Source: Bacteroidota bacterium | Lineage (GTDB): Bacteria > Bacteroidota > Bacteroidia > Bacteroidales > Porphyromonadaceae | Assembly: GCA_023389855.1 (NCBI GenBank) | Contig: JAEWDZ010000008.1 | Span: 1 to 64,000 of the forward strand | Length of the DNA stretch: 64,000 nt | Reading direction: 5' to 3' | In this document: positions 1 through 9,468 of the stretch, in pieces | Layout of the letters: the number at the start of each line of letters is the position of its first letter | Numbering within the stretch: position 1 is the stretch's first letter | Position numbers and translations under genes: made by a program | Notes under the pieces: model-generated | The model's database searches: none | What the model saw: only the letters and a program-made list of their open reading frames with translations | Told to the model about the DNA's origin: nothing

Positions 1-125
1 CGTAATCGTTCGCAACGACTGTAGAGATAAGACATCTTCTTCCCCTTTCATTGTAATGTTTGGGCTGCGACTAAACTTTTAAGAAGAAAATCACGTAAGA
101 ACGCTCACTTTCTCCCACGAATCAC

Positions 126-133
126 TATCTTTG
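126..133 (+). promoter_or_regulatory. Isolated -7 box TATCTTTG inside nested inverted repeats
   Basis: TATCTTTG matches the Bacteroidetes sigma-ABfr -7 consensus TAnnTTTG. It lies between arms of an outer inverted repeat (AGAACGCTCAC / GTGAGCGTTCT) and an inner one (ATCACT 121-126 / AGTGAT 136-141). No clear -33 TTTG is seen and no real gene follows on this strand. It may drive an RNA or be an operator-like element for something left of the window. Confidence 0.35.
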
Positions 134-468
134 CAAGTGATAATAGTGAGCGTTCTTTGGCTATCCAAAACGATGTACTTCAAAGGACTCCGCTCATTTC
201 TAAATCGTTACCTATCCGCATCGCTCCAAACGGTAACCTCTTACTTCTCAGCCAGATAGTCCGAAACCAAAAAATTTGTTCGGATCCTTTTTTTTTCGCG
301 TCCGAATTGATTTTTTCCCGAATTCGGATTAACGTCTCCATCATTCCTTCTCTCCTGTTTGCACGGTGGCAAGGCAAGCGATCGATGCCGTTATAAGCAG
401 ATACTCATCGCTAGAAAAATCTCTTATGCATCGTTTTGAATTGGAACGCAATGTTTGAATTGGAACAA

Positions 469-500
469 AAAAAAGGACGATTTTTATTTCGTCCTTTTTT
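469..500 (-). terminator. Rho-independent terminator of htpG
   Basis: A 12-bp stem (AAAAAAGGACGA / TCGTCCTTTTTT) with an 8-base loop lies 24 bases past the htpG stop. On the minus strand it ends in a long T run; with T residues on both sides it could also stop plus-strand transcripts. Confidence 0.8.
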
Positions 501-523
501 CTGTTATTGTAGATTGCTTGCAA

Positions 524-2590
524 TCACCCGAGCAATTCTTCGCTTCGTCTGATGAAATTTTGCAATCGCTCGCCCTGCAGGAGATTGGCTGCGATAAGTG
601 CCAAATCCCATAGGTGGGGTAGTAGATGGAGTTTTTTTGCTTCCTCGGCAAAGAATGCTTTTTTCTTAGCCTGAAGTTGATCGATATTTTCGGTCAGTTG
701 CTTGCGTTGGTCTTTGAGCTCTGCCGAAAGTTCATCTTCTTTCTTTCCGTCCATACTCTTGACAAGCTCCTCTTGCTCCTTGCTATATTTTTCAAGTGAT
801 GAGGCGATCTCTTCGTATGCTTTTTTGCTTTCGGACGTTATGGATGCCAATAATTTTTTTATCAGCGCATTGGCAGGATTTACTTTGAGGACATAGCTGT
901 CAGGCATGGAGCCATAGAAGTTCATCCCGTTTTGATAGCGGCTCATTTCCTTCATTCTCCTCATCCACTCGGAAGTTGTGATCTCGGTAGCAGGTGCGTC
1001 GTCTGCCATGTAGTGATCAACCTCTACGTGATAGGTATGATTTTCCTTGAGGGGAGCTGTCGCTTGGAAGATGCCTTCGAGGAGGGCACTTTCTTCCTCA
1101 GCTATTTTACTTTCGGGGGTATCCTCTTTGGCAATTAGTCTTTCGATGGTGTCACTGTCGACACGAGCAAAGTGTACCTGCTCTTCTTTACCCTCGAGCA
1201 TATTGATGAAGGGTAGTGATAGAGGCCCTTCCAGATGCAATACGTTGTACCCTTTTTGCTTTGCACGCTCTACGGATAGGTATTGCTCTTGGGGATTTGT
1301 CGCATACAAGATGGTCAATCTCCCCTCTTTATTGGTTTGTAGGTCTGCAATGAGCGTGCGGTAATCCTCTATCGTGTAATATTTGCCTTCGATATCCTTG
1401 AGAAGGGCTACCGGCTTGAGGCGGTCGTATGTTTTATCTTCTGTGAGCATGCCGTATTGCACGAAGAGCCCAATACTTTCCCATTTTTCCTCGTATGTCT
1501 TGCGATCTTTGCGGAAGAGATCTGCAAGGGTGTCGGCGACCTTCTTGCTAATGTGATTCGTGATCTTTTTGACTTCGCTATCTTGCTGTAGGTAGCTGCG
1601 ACTCACATTGAGAGGGATATCAGGCGAGTCCAGTACGCCTTCCAAGAGCGTCAGCCATTCGGGTACAATGCCCTCGACTTGGTCGGTTACGAATACTTGG
1701 TTGCAGAAGAGTTGTATGCGATTTCTTTGTGGTTCTATACCTTCTTTTAATTTCGGAAAGTACAAAATACCTTTAAGTGTAAAGGGATAATCTACATTGA
1801 GGTGTATATGGAAAAGAGGCTCTTCACTCATGGGATAGAGCGAACGGTAGAAATGAAGATACTCTTTTTCGTCTTTGATCTCCGCAGGCGTTTTCATCCA
1901 GAGCGGATTGGTGTCGTTGATCTGGTTATCTTCGTCGGTTTCTTGCGTTTTACCCTCTTTCCACTCCTCTTTTTTTCCAAAGAGGATGGGGATCGGTAGG
2001 AAGTGACAATACTTACGCAGGAGCCCTTCTAGTGCATTTTTTTCTAGAAATTGCTTTCCGTCTTCATCCATGTGCAGGATGATGGTTGTACCACGGTCGC
2101 TTCGGGGGCTTTCCGAAAGTTCAAATTCGGGAGATCCGTCGCAGCTCCAGTGCACCGCTTTAGCACCTTTCTTATAGCTGAGAGTGTCTATTTCCACTTT
2201 TTTTGCCACCATAAAAGCGGAGTAAAAGCCGAGCCCAAAATGACCTATAATGGGGGCACTTTCCTTATAATTCTTCAGGAAGTCTTCGGCACCACTGAAG
2301 GCGATCTGGTTGATATATTTCTCTATTTCATCGGCATCCATTCCGATACCGCGGTCTGTGATGGTCAGGGTGCCTGCCTCTTTATCGGCTTCGATACGAA
2401 TAGCAAGATCTCCTAACTCTCCTATCGTACTATCTAAGCGTGCTATTGTCTGTAATTTTTGGGTGGCATCTACGGCATTAGATACTAATTCACGGATAAA
2501 AATATCGTGCTCGCTATATAAAAATTTCTTGATGATGGGGAATATGTTTTCGGTTGTAACCCCTATTTTACCACTTTTTGTATTGCTCAT
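524..2590 (-). CDS. htpG: Molecular chaperone HtpG (Hsp90 family)
   Basis: ATP-dependent cytosolic Hsp90 chaperone that helps refold and hold client proteins. The 688-residue product has the family order: N-terminal GHKL ATPase domain with the SNAVDA segment near residue 37, the DRGIGM loop near 79 and GHFGLGFYS near 116, then the middle domain (LNVSRSYLQQD near 330) and a C-terminal dimerization region. Length is somewhat above E. coli HtpG (624), as is usual in Bacteroidales. It starts 49 bases after the clpC stop, so the two chaperone genes are probably co-transcribed, and a strong terminator follows. Identification is firm; heat regulation is inferred only from gene content. Confidence 0.97.
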   Translation of the reverse strand: MSNTKSGKIGVTTENIFPIIKKFLYSEHDIFIRELVSNAVDATQKLQTIARLDSTIGELGDLAIRIEADKEAGTLTITDRGIGMDADEIEKYINQIAFSGAEDFLKNYKESAPIIGHFGLGFYSAFMVAKKVEIDTLSYKKGAKAVHWSCDGSPEFELSESPRSDRGTTIILHMDEDGKQFLEKNALEGLLRKYCHFLPIPILFGKKEEWKEGKTQETDEDNQINDTNPLWMKTPAEIKDEKEYLHFYRSLYPMSEEPLFHIHLNVDYPFTLKGILYFPKLKEGIEPQRNRIQLFCNQVFVTDQVEGIVPEWLTLLEGVLDSPDIPLNVSRSYLQQDSEVKKITNHISKKVADTLADLFRKDRKTYEEKWESIGLFVQYGMLTEDKTYDRLKPVALLKDIEGKYYTIEDYRTLIADLQTNKEGRLTILYATNPQEQYLSVERAKQKGYNVLHLEGPLSLPFINMLEGKEEQVHFARVDSDTIERLIAKEDTPESKIAEEESALLEGIFQATAPLKENHTYHVEVDHYMADDAPATEITTSEWMRRMKEMSRYQNGMNFYGSMPDSYVLKVNPANALIKKLLASITSESKKAYEEIASSLEKYSKEQEELVKSMDGKKEDELSAELKDQRKQLTENIDQLQAKKKAFFAEEAKKLHLLPHLWDLALIAANLLQGERLQNFIRRSEELLG

Positions 2591-2639
2591 TATCTTCTTC
2601 TATTTATTTACTTGATGGCTAAAAGTCAGTGAATACAGA

Positions 2640-4862
2640 TTACTTTTTCGTTACTTTGCTATTATTCATATCGACAATAGTTTGCAGTTGCATTGCATCT
2701 AGTACTTCGTGCCTGAGGTCCTCTTTTTCTACAAAAAAGCGTATCGTATTACCCGGCTTGGCTTTGTCTTCCAGTATTAGTTCGGTGGCTATATTTTCTA
2801 TTTCTTTTTCCATCAGTCGATTGACAGGGCGTGCGCCATAAATAGGTTGGTATCCTTTTTCTGCCAGTAGATTGCGCGCTTCTGGCTCTATGACAAGGTT
2901 CACCTCGACACGCAATATGCGGTCGCAAATTTCCTTGGCCTTAGCATCTACAATTTGACGGATGTCTTCACGGGTGAGTGCATTGAAATGAATGGTGGCA
3001 TCGATACGATTGAGAAACTCGGGACGGAAGGTTTTCTTTAGATCCTTTTCGACTATGCTGCGTATAGTAGCATTGTCTATATCTGCTTTACTACTCGATC
3101 TGAACCCTAATCCCATACCATATTCGCTTACCTTCTGGCTACCAATATTGCCCGTAGCGATGATGATGGTGTTTTTAAAGTTGATCTTTCTACCTTGTCC
3201 GTCGGTAATAGCCCCTTCGTCGAAGATAGGTAGTAATAAGTCAAAGATTCGTGGGTGTGCCTTTTCTATTTCATCCAGTAGGACTACACTATAGGGTCGG
3301 CGGCGTATTTTTTCGGTAAATTGCCCTCCCTCTTCATAACCGATGTACCCTGCGGTAGTACCGATCAGTTTCGAGATGCTATAGCTATCGTTGTAGGCAC
3401 TCATATCTTCACGGATTACTGCGTTTTCATCGCCAAAAACTTCCTTCGCGAGCTGTTTGGCGAGGAATGTCTTTCCTACACCTGTGGGACCTAAGAATAG
3501 AAAGGTGGCTATCGGTCTATTTTCGTCTCCAAGTCCTAGACGGTTGCGTTTTACGGCCTTAGACACGATGTTGATGGCTTCGTCTTGTCCGAAGACGCTG
3601 CTCTTCAGTGTTATCTCCAGGTTGCGTAGCCGCTCTTTCTCCGTTTTGCTCATCTTGTTTACGGGGATACCTGTCATACGAGATATTACCGCGGCAATAT
3701 TCTCTTCATTGACGATCGCTTTATTATGTCCGTCGTGGCAGTTTTTTATGAGGAGATTTATTTTTTCTCTTATTTCGCGCTCTCTATCACGCCAGCTAGC
3801 GGCCAGTTCGTAGTTTTGATCTTTTACCGCTTGGAAGCGTCTTTCTTTGCATAGCCCTGCTTCCTTGTTCAGCGACTCCACCTCATCAGGAGGTAGTGTA
3901 CTGTTGAGGCTGGTGCTTGCCCCCGCTTCGTCTATTACGTCTATAGCCTTGTCGGGGAAGGCGCGATCTTGGATGTATCGCTTGGAAAGCTCCACCGTGA
4001 GCTCCAGCGCTTCATCGGTATAGGAGACGCGGTGAAATTTCTCATAGGGCTCGCGCAACTGTTGCAATATGGCTAATGTTTCAGCTGGTGTATTTTCTTC
4101 TACTTTCACCGTCTGGAAGCGTCGGTCCAAAGCTCCGTCTTTCTCTATGGATTGAGAATATTCTTTGTAGGTTGTAGCACCAATACATTTCAGTTCTCCT
4201 CGTGCTAGAGCCGGCTTTACGAGATTTGCGAAGTCGCTTCCGCCACCTTCCACCTTGCCTGTATTGCTTATCATGTGTATCTCATCGATAAAGAGGATGA
4301 CCTCGGGGTGTTGCTTGATCTCTTTCATCAGCTCTACCATGCGCTCTTCGAATTCACCGCGGTATTTTGTGCCTGCTACCAGCATGCCGAGGTCTAATCC
4401 CAAGATACGCTTGTCCATGAGGGGCAGCGGTACTTTTCTTTCAGCGATGCGCATAGCCAGGCCTTCGACAATGGCTGTTTTACCTACTCCTGGATCACCT
4501 AATAGAACGGGGTTGTTTTTCTTTCTTCGCGAAAGGATCTCCATCACACGGGTCACTTCGCGCTCTCTCCCTATCACGGGATCGAATTTCCCTTCTATTG
4601 CATGCTTCGTAAAATCAAAACAAAAACGCTCTAGAGCGGGAGTTTTAGATTTGAATACATCTTTACGATTCCCTTTTCGAGTACGACTGTTTGGGGCTTC
4701 CGACTCTTTTTCGTCTTCTTGTTCGTTGTCGTCGCTGTCAAAGTCGGGGTCAAGTCCATTCCTCACAGAAGGGTGCGTATATCCTTCTTGCAGAGCAGCC
4801 GATTCGATCTTTTCTTTTTCGATGTTATGGCGTTGTATATAATCTTTTTTCATATTGTGCAA
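2640..4862 (-). CDS. clpC: AAA+ ClpC-type unfoldase lacking the Clp N-domain
   Basis: Hexameric unfoldase that feeds proteins to ClpP. Two AAA modules are visible: D1 with GDPGVGKT near residue 125 and LFIDEIH, D2 with GPTGVGKT and LLDEIEKAH. Between them a UVR-like segment (LCKERRFQAVKDQNYELA) marks the ClpC/ClpB-like middle region, and an LGF loop (GMGLGFRSS) before the final sensor region suggests ClpP docking. The usual N-terminal double Clp-N domain of about 140 residues is absent: the first ~72 residues are charged and low complexity, and only 130 bases separate the start from the upstream MATE gene. Residue 4 (position 4853) is an alternative start. It may use other adaptors than standard ClpC. 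Likely operon with htpG. Confidence 0.92.
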   Translation of the reverse strand: MHNMKKDYIQRHNIEKEKIESAALQEGYTHPSVRNGLDPDFDSDDNEQEDEKESEAPNSRTRKGNRKDVFKSKTPALERFCFDFTKHAIEGKFDPVIGREREVTRVMEILSRRKKNNPVLLGDPGVGKTAIVEGLAMRIAERKVPLPLMDKRILGLDLGMLVAGTKYRGEFEERMVELMKEIKQHPEVILFIDEIHMISNTGKVEGGGSDFANLVKPALARGELKCIGATTYKEYSQSIEKDGALDRRFQTVKVEENTPAETLAILQQLREPYEKFHRVSYTDEALELTVELSKRYIQDRAFPDKAIDVIDEAGASTSLNSTLPPDEVESLNKEAGLCKERRFQAVKDQNYELAASWRDREREIREKINLLIKNCHDGHNKAIVNEENIAAVISRMTGIPVNKMSKTEKERLRNLEITLKSSVFGQDEAINIVSKAVKRNRLGLGDENRPIATFLFLGPTGVGKTFLAKQLAKEVFGDENAVIREDMSAYNDSYSISKLIGTTAGYIGYEEGGQFTEKIRRRPYSVVLLDEIEKAHPRIFDLLLPIFDEGAITDGQGRKINFKNTIIIATGNIGSQKVSEYGMGLGFRSSSKADIDNATIRSIVEKDLKKTFRPEFLNRIDATIHFNALTREDIRQIVDAKAKEICDRILRVEVNLVIEPEARNLLAEKGYQPIYGARPVNRLMEKEIENIATELILEDKAKPGNTIRFFVEKEDLRHEVLDAMQLQTIVDMNNSKVTKK

Positions 4863-4992
4863 TGCTTTTCATTCATTTGTCGTATATCAAACTGGCAAAG
4901 ATTACCGTACTAGATTATACGCATTTTTCTTTAGATTCGAATGCAAAAACTATGCCAAAGACAAAATGACCGATAAAGAAATTTTTCCTTTC

Positions 4993-6312
4993 TTATCGAG
5001 TGATCCCTTTTCGATGCCACAAAATAGCCTGGACTCCTCCCCTGATAGATAGGTATAGACAAAAGGCAAGCCATAACGCATGATTGGCGAGGATCCATTG
5101 TAGGGCGTAGTAAGTAATAAAAAAAACAGCACACGCAAAGACCATGCTCGTAAGAAGTCCTTTTGAATAGGTCGTCCCCACAAAAATACCGTCCCACAGA
5201 AAAGCCGAAAAACCGGCAAGTGGGATGATGCCCGTCCATACAACATATTTTAATGAGGTCTTTATCACCAATTCATTGTCGCTAAGTAAGAGGAGAATAT
5301 GCTGGGGCATAATCAGATACACCGCTGAGGCGATAGCAGCTAATATGGCACCAATAACAAATAATTGTCGGATCACATTGCGTAGTTTTTCTTTATCTTT
5401 CATTCCCATATAACGCCCCGATAAGGCCTCTCCAGCATAGGCAAAGCCATCCGCTAAATAGCTGAATATATTGAAAAATTGGAGCAATAATGTGTTGGCA
5501 GCTACAACGATCTCTCCTTCTCGCACGGAGGCGTATGTAAAAAAAAGCGTCACTGCGCTGAGCATAGCACTGCGGATAAAGATGTCTTTACCTGTAAATA
5601 AAAATTCGCGTAGTCCATCTGTCGCCCACAGATCATTCCACTCGCCCAGTTTGAGGATCGGTTTGTAGGAAACAATCGCCATAGTAGCAAAAAAGAGAAG
5701 CCCTATATACTGAGCAATGACGGTCCCCATCGCTAGTCCCTCTACGCCATAATGCTGATTTCTCACCAAGAAAAAACTCAAGGCGATATTACATACATTG
5801 ATCATAATGGCTGTAATCATAGGAATTTTAGTGTTTTGCATTCCTATAAACCAGCCATTGAATACATATATAAGCATTGCTGCCGGTGCCCCGAGTAGGG
5901 CAATATCGAGATACGCTCCCGCTTGAGTGGCAATATCAGTTTCTGTTTGAGCAATGAATTTTGCAAATAAAAGGACTAGCGGCTTAGCAAAAAGCAGCAT
6001 TCCTCCACACAGACAAGCTAGTGCAATGCCGCGTATCAGTAGTCGAGCTATCGTACGCCAATTTTCTGCACCAAAGTTTTGTGCCACGAAACCGGTAGTC
6101 CCCATGCGTAAAAAACCGAATAGCCAGAAGATCGTATTTAAAGCCCCCGAGGCAATGGCAACGGCGCCTATTGCCGATGAGGAGGGAAGGTGGCCTGCTA
6201 GGCCTACGTCCACTAAGGATAAGAGTGGAACGGTAATGCTAGAGATAATATTGGGGATAGCCAAACGCCATATTTGGCCAGATATTTTTTTCTTGTCGCT
6301 GAGAGTAAGCAT
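4993..6312 (-). CDS. MATE-family efflux transporter (DinF-like)
   Basis: Inner-membrane multidrug/toxin extrusion antiporter with about 12 hydrophobic segments; its substrate cannot be told. The IWRLAIPNIISSITVPLLS start and the GLAGHLPSSSAIGAVAIAS segment are typical of the DinF branch. The longer open frame begins upstream, but the ATG at 6312 is preferred because it overlaps the rfbD stop by one base (TAATG), giving 439 residues, a normal MATE length. It is the last gene of the run headed by porX. Family assignment is secure; function beyond efflux is inference. Confidence 0.9.
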   Translation of the reverse strand: MLTLSDKKKISGQIWRLAIPNIISSITVPLLSLVDVGLAGHLPSSSAIGAVAIASGALNTIFWLFGFLRMGTTGFVAQNFGAENWRTIARLLIRGIALACLCGGMLLFAKPLVLLFAKFIAQTETDIATQAGAYLDIALLGAPAAMLIYVFNGWFIGMQNTKIPMITAIMINVCNIALSFFLVRNQHYGVEGLAMGTVIAQYIGLLFFATMAIVSYKPILKLGEWNDLWATDGLREFLFTGKDIFIRSAMLSAVTLFFTYASVREGEIVVAANTLLLQFFNIFSYLADGFAYAGEALSGRYMGMKDKEKLRNVIRQLFVIGAILAAIASAVYLIMPQHILLLLSDNELVIKTSLKYVVWTGIIPLAGFSAFLWDGIFVGTTYSKGLLTSMVFACAVFFITYYALQWILANHALWLAFCLYLSIRGGVQAILWHRKGITR

Positions 6313-7295
6313 TATTGATGAAAAATGGACTCCTCTTGAAGTACTGCTATTGCTCGTCGTACAGCTTCTTGCCAACTTGGAGGCGTGAGCTGATAAATAG
6401 CGGCTGCCTTAGAGATATCTAATACAGAAAAAGCGGGACGCCTTGCCGCAAAATTGAAATAGTCGGAAGTAACAGCTTCGATGCTATAGTTTTTTTTTCT
6501 TTTCTTGGCAATTTCGCAAGCGATATCATACCAACTGGCTTGCCCTGTATTGGTATAGTGGAGTAGCGATGTCCTAAAAGCCCCCTCGTCAAAGTAGCAA
6601 TTGCATATTTTTAGCAGAGCAATGGCTAAGTCCATCGCATAGGTAGGGCTACCGATTTGGTCGTTTACAACGTAGAGTTTTTTACCTTCAGATAGTTGTA
6701 GAAAGATCTTTTTGAGGAAATTGTTTCCTCGAGCGGAAAAGATCCAGGCGGATCTTACGATCAACGCTTGGCCTAATGCTTGCAATGAAGATAGCTTTTT
6801 TTCGCCTTCTATTTTTGTTTGACCATAGATGGAGAGGGCCGAAAGAGGGTCTTCCTCGCGATAGGGGCTTTTGCTTTTTCCATCGAAAACGTAGTCTGAA
6901 CTGATGTGTATAAGGCCCCATCCAAAACGCTCCGTGAGCTGAGCGATGTGGTCCACTCCTTTTACGTTCGTTGTATAGGCTTTTTCAGGTTCTTTTTCTG
7001 CCAGGTCTACGGCGGTGTAAGCGGCACAGTTGATTACTACGACAAGTTTGTGATTTTTTGCGATAGCACGAAAACTTTTTTCCAATGCTGTATAATTGGT
7101 GATATCGCCTCCAGTATGGCGATCCAACGCAAAGCAATTGGCAGCATGATAGGAAATAAGCGTCGGGAAAAGCATCGTAAGATATGAACCTAGCTGTCCT
7201 TTCGCGCCTAAGATAACGACAGCATTTTGCTTTTTATCTTTTAGGCAATCCTCTTCGTTTGCAGCAAAAAAATGACTTGGCGACTTGTAGCTCAT
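6312..7295 (-). CDS. rfbD: dTDP-4-dehydrorhamnose reductase
   Basis: NAD(P)H-dependent reductase making dTDP-L-rhamnose from dTDP-4-dehydrorhamnose, for LPS or capsule sugars. It is a short-chain dehydrogenase fold protein of 327 residues: nucleotide-binding GAKGQLGSYL near residue 30, NCAAYTAVD, SSDYVFDG and the catalytic YGQTK near 170. The N-terminal ~22 residues precede the Rossmann motif and are slightly longer than usual, so a later start is possible. No rfbA, rfbB or rfbC is present in the window, so the pathway is dispersed. It sits 23 bases after the DUF4924 gene and overlaps the MATE gene start by one base, so it is probably co-transcribed with both. Confidence 0.92.
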   Translation of the reverse strand: MSYKSPSHFFAANEEDCLKDKKQNAVVILGAKGQLGSYLTMLFPTLISYHAANCFALDRHTGGDITNYTALEKSFRAIAKNHKLVVVINCAAYTAVDLAEKEPEKAYTTNVKGVDHIAQLTERFGWGLIHISSDYVFDGKSKSPYREEDPLSALSIYGQTKIEGEKKLSSLQALGQALIVRSAWIFSARGNNFLKKIFLQLSEGKKLYVVNDQIGSPTYAMDLAIALLKICNCYFDEGAFRTSLLHYTNTGQASWYDIACEIAKKRKKNYSIEAVTSDYFNFAARRPAFSVLDISKAAAIYQLTPPSWQEAVRRAIAVLQEESIFHQ

Positions 7296-7318
7296 GGGAT
7301 CCTTGTTTTGAAGATTTG

Positions 7319-7891
7319 CTAGTGGCTATCCCTCTCTTTTTTTGCCATAAACTCACTGAGTGTAGTGAGCAGGTTTTCCATTTTTTCGAGGGGTTCTTTC
7401 ATATTCTCTTTTTCTTCTTTTCCCGAGTTGTATGCGGTTTTATAAAAAAATAGGGTGTTGAAAATAGCATGGATTTCCTGCAAATCTTTCATGTGGGGAG
7501 CTCTTTCGCGGAGCTCTACTAAGTAAGGTAGTACTTGCTCGTAAATTGCCGTGTAGATATGGTTTCCCGTGTCAGCGTCCGAAAGTCTTTTGTGCTCTTT
7601 TTCCATAGCCTCAAGTACTTCCACCGCTTTTCTGTTGGCTGGAAAAATAGGGCTATTCGTATTGGGCATTCCTTGGAGGACTATTTCCAGCAGCTCTTTC
7701 ATCCGAAGTTCCTCTTGCTCGGAAGAGAATCCTTTCCCAATAGTTTTGAATAGGTTGAAATCCAAGGGGGTGTCTTGATGAATGTCTTGATACGCCTTGA
7801 GTAGTAGTTCGGTAGTAGCTAAGGCATAAAGATATCTGAACGGATCTGTCTGCCGTAGTGCGTTTAAGGATTCGGCTTTCTTGTTGGTCAT
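7319..7891 (-). CDS. DUF4924 family protein
   Basis: Hypothetical cytosolic protein of 190 residues, predicted mostly helical, resembling the DUF4924 family found in Bacteroidales. No catalytic motif is visible. The start at 7891 is chosen because its ATG overlaps the stop of the upstream permease gene (ATGA, 4-base overlap), which suggests translational coupling; the longer frame to 7939 lies wholly in the permease gene. It belongs to the porX-headed run. Function is unknown and the context mixes ribosome maturation, tRNA modification and lipoprotein transport, so it gives no clear hint. Confidence 0.75.
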   Translation of the reverse strand: MTNKKAESLNALRQTDPFRYLYALATTELLLKAYQDIHQDTPLDFNLFKTIGKGFSSEQEELRMKELLEIVLQGMPNTNSPIFPANRKAVEVLEAMEKEHKRLSDADTGNHIYTAIYEQVLPYLVELRERAPHMKDLQEIHAIFNTLFFYKTAYNSGKEEKENMKEPLEKMENLLTTLSEFMAKKERDSH

Positions 7892-9114
7892 AGAGGAGCT
7901 TTCTTTTCTTTCTTGATTAAAATATATGTTGGAAGCCATGCTGCTATTACCCCGAGAAGCAACATCATGCCCACAATGGCTGCGATATCAATGGGGTTGA
8001 TAGCGATAGGATAAGGTTCGCGCTGAGCACCTACCGCAAAGGTGGCAAAATGGGTATAGCTTTGTATTGCACATAGTGCAAGGCCCACTATTACCCCTGA
8101 TATGATACCTATAGCTGTAAGGCTTATGCTATATTGAAAAAAGAGGTTGCGTTTCTCGCTAATAGAGGCACCCAAGGCATGGAACAATTTGAGATCTTTT
8201 TTCTTTTCAAGTATGAGCAAAGAGCATGAGCATACAACATTGAAGGTCGCTAAAAACATAATAAATGCAAGAATACAATAGCTAAGCCACTTCTCTATAG
8301 CAACTAAGTGGGTAATCCCTGGTTGTTGCTCAATCTGTGAGAGTACCTGGTAGGGGGCATCTTTCTCCGTTACCTTCAGTTCTTTCAGTAGATCGTCCAG
8401 AGCGCTTTTGCTATTAGTGCTATTTTTCATGTTTATAGACAGTCCTATGGCATGGCAATTATCGTCGTTAATATCCAATAGTTGACGCAGCGTTGAGATG
8501 GATAGAAAAAGCGTATTGTTGTATTGCTCACTATTGGATGATACAACTCCGTCGATAAATACGGAAGTCTTTTTCAGAGCACTGTGCGGAACTAATGGGT
8601 TGATTTTCTTATGTCGAGTAGGAATTAGGAGATCCAGATTTTCTTTAAAGGGAGTGCCTAATACCATCCAAGAACCAGCACCAATGATCGCTTTGCTACC
8701 CTCAACAGAAAAGGAACCTAAGTCGATGGTATCGATAGGGCATACATTGCGATAAGTATCATCTATTCCTACAAGGCGTATAGCCACAAACTTGTTGCCA
8801 TATACGAGCATTCCTTCACTGTAGAGTAGAGGTGTAGATGTAGTCTTACAATCTTGCTTTTGTAGGAGAGTACTTACCTTTTCGAAAGAAAATGTTTTCT
8901 CATCCTGACGGGTTAGCAGGAGTTCTGGATCGAAAAGAGCAGAGCCTTTGAGTAAGATTCTTTCGTATCCATTAAAAACAGAAAGTACCACAAGAGAGGA
9001 GGTCACGATCACCGCAATGGTGGCTACTGTGATAATACTAATAATATGTACCGCTCTTAGCCGCCCTTTCTGATAAAGGTATTTTTTTGCAATAAAACGA
9101 GAAAACCGAGACAT
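7888..9114 (-). CDS. LolC/LolE-type FtsX-domain ABC transporter permease
   Basis: Inner-membrane permease of the MacB/FtsX superfamily, probably part of a lipoprotein-releasing complex. The 408-residue protein has the standard layout: an N-terminal transmembrane helix (SIITVATIAVIVTSSLVVL, near 25-43), a large periplasmic domain, then three C-terminal helices (from about residue 275) with the FtsX core. The start SRFSRFIAKKYL with a following HIISIITV is characteristic of LolC/E homologs in Bacteroidetes. No cognate ATPase (LolD) is adjacent. It starts 10 bases after rbfA and overlaps the next gene by 4 bases. Confidence 0.88.
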   Translation of the reverse strand: MSRFSRFIAKKYLYQKGRLRAVHIISIITVATIAVIVTSSLVVLSVFNGYERILLKGSALFDPELLLTRQDEKTFSFEKVSTLLQKQDCKTTSTPLLYSEGMLVYGNKFVAIRLVGIDDTYRNVCPIDTIDLGSFSVEGSKAIIGAGSWMVLGTPFKENLDLLIPTRHKKINPLVPHSALKKTSVFIDGVVSSNSEQYNNTLFLSISTLRQLLDINDDNCHAIGLSINMKNSTNSKSALDDLLKELKVTEKDAPYQVLSQIEQQPGITHLVAIEKWLSYCILAFIMFLATFNVVCSCSLLILEKKKDLKLFHALGASISEKRNLFFQYSISLTAIGIISGVIVGLALCAIQSYTHFATFAVGAQREPYPIAINPIDIAAIVGMMLLLGVIAAWLPTYILIKKEKKAPL

Positions 9115-9124
9115 TAAGATCGAA

Positions 9125-9466
9125 TTATTTATTCTTGAGCAGTTGGTCTATATGGTCGATATAGTCCAGACTGTCATCAATAAGAAACATCAGATCGGGA
9201 ATACTCCGTAGTTGTGTAGCTAAGCGACGTCCCAATTCACCGCGCAAACGACCTTTTTCATGCTGTATTTTTTCTAATGTGCTCTGAGCATCTTTGGTAG
9301 GGAAGATACTGAGATATACTTTGCATATCGACAAGTCTTGTGTTGGTCGTACGGCAGTTACACTAATTAACTGCCCTTTGGCATTGGCTTGGGTTTCTCG
9401 TTGAAACATCTCTGCGAGCTCTTTTTGTATTAGCCTTGCGATTTTGTTAAGTCTACGTTCTTGCAT
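9125..9466 (-). CDS. rbfA: 30S ribosome-binding factor RbfA
   Basis: Small KH-fold protein that binds the immature 30S subunit and helps 16S rRNA 5' end maturation. The 113-residue product starts with the typical RRLNKIARLIQKELAEMF helix and has the VRPTQDLSICKVYLS strand region and the conserved end IPDLMFLIDDSLDY. Length is normal for RbfA. It starts two bases after the tsaE stop and is followed after 10 bases by the LolE-like gene, so co-transcription is very likely. Confidence 0.93.
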   Translation of the reverse strand: MQERRLNKIARLIQKELAEMFQRETQANAKGQLISVTAVRPTQDLSICKVYLSIFPTKDAQSTLEKIQHEKGRLRGELGRRLATQLRSIPDLMFLIDDSLDYIDHIDQLLKNK

Positions 9467-9468
9467 TT

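Larger units (their letters stand above)
1..523. other. Intergenic region downstream of htpG, no credible gene
   Basis: No convincing coding region is seen; the short open frames here lack family features. The stretch holds an inverted repeat (97-109 with 145-157) around an isolated -7 box, a 13-base direct repeat (TTTGAATTGGAAC at 435-447 and 454-466), runs of T next to TTCGGAT motifs near 279-330, and the htpG terminator at 469-500. A small RNA from about 138 to the terminator is possible but unproven. Confidence 0.6.

Noticed and set aside
157..396. Open frame at the left edge (79 codons) with a -7 box just upstream
   Set aside because: No family features, composition unlike the real genes, and an antisense frame of similar length; kept only as part of the noncoding description.
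4896..4905. clpC promoter at TAATCTTTG on the minus strand
   Set aside because: It has three rather than two bases between TA and TTTG and no -33 element, so it does not meet the consensus.
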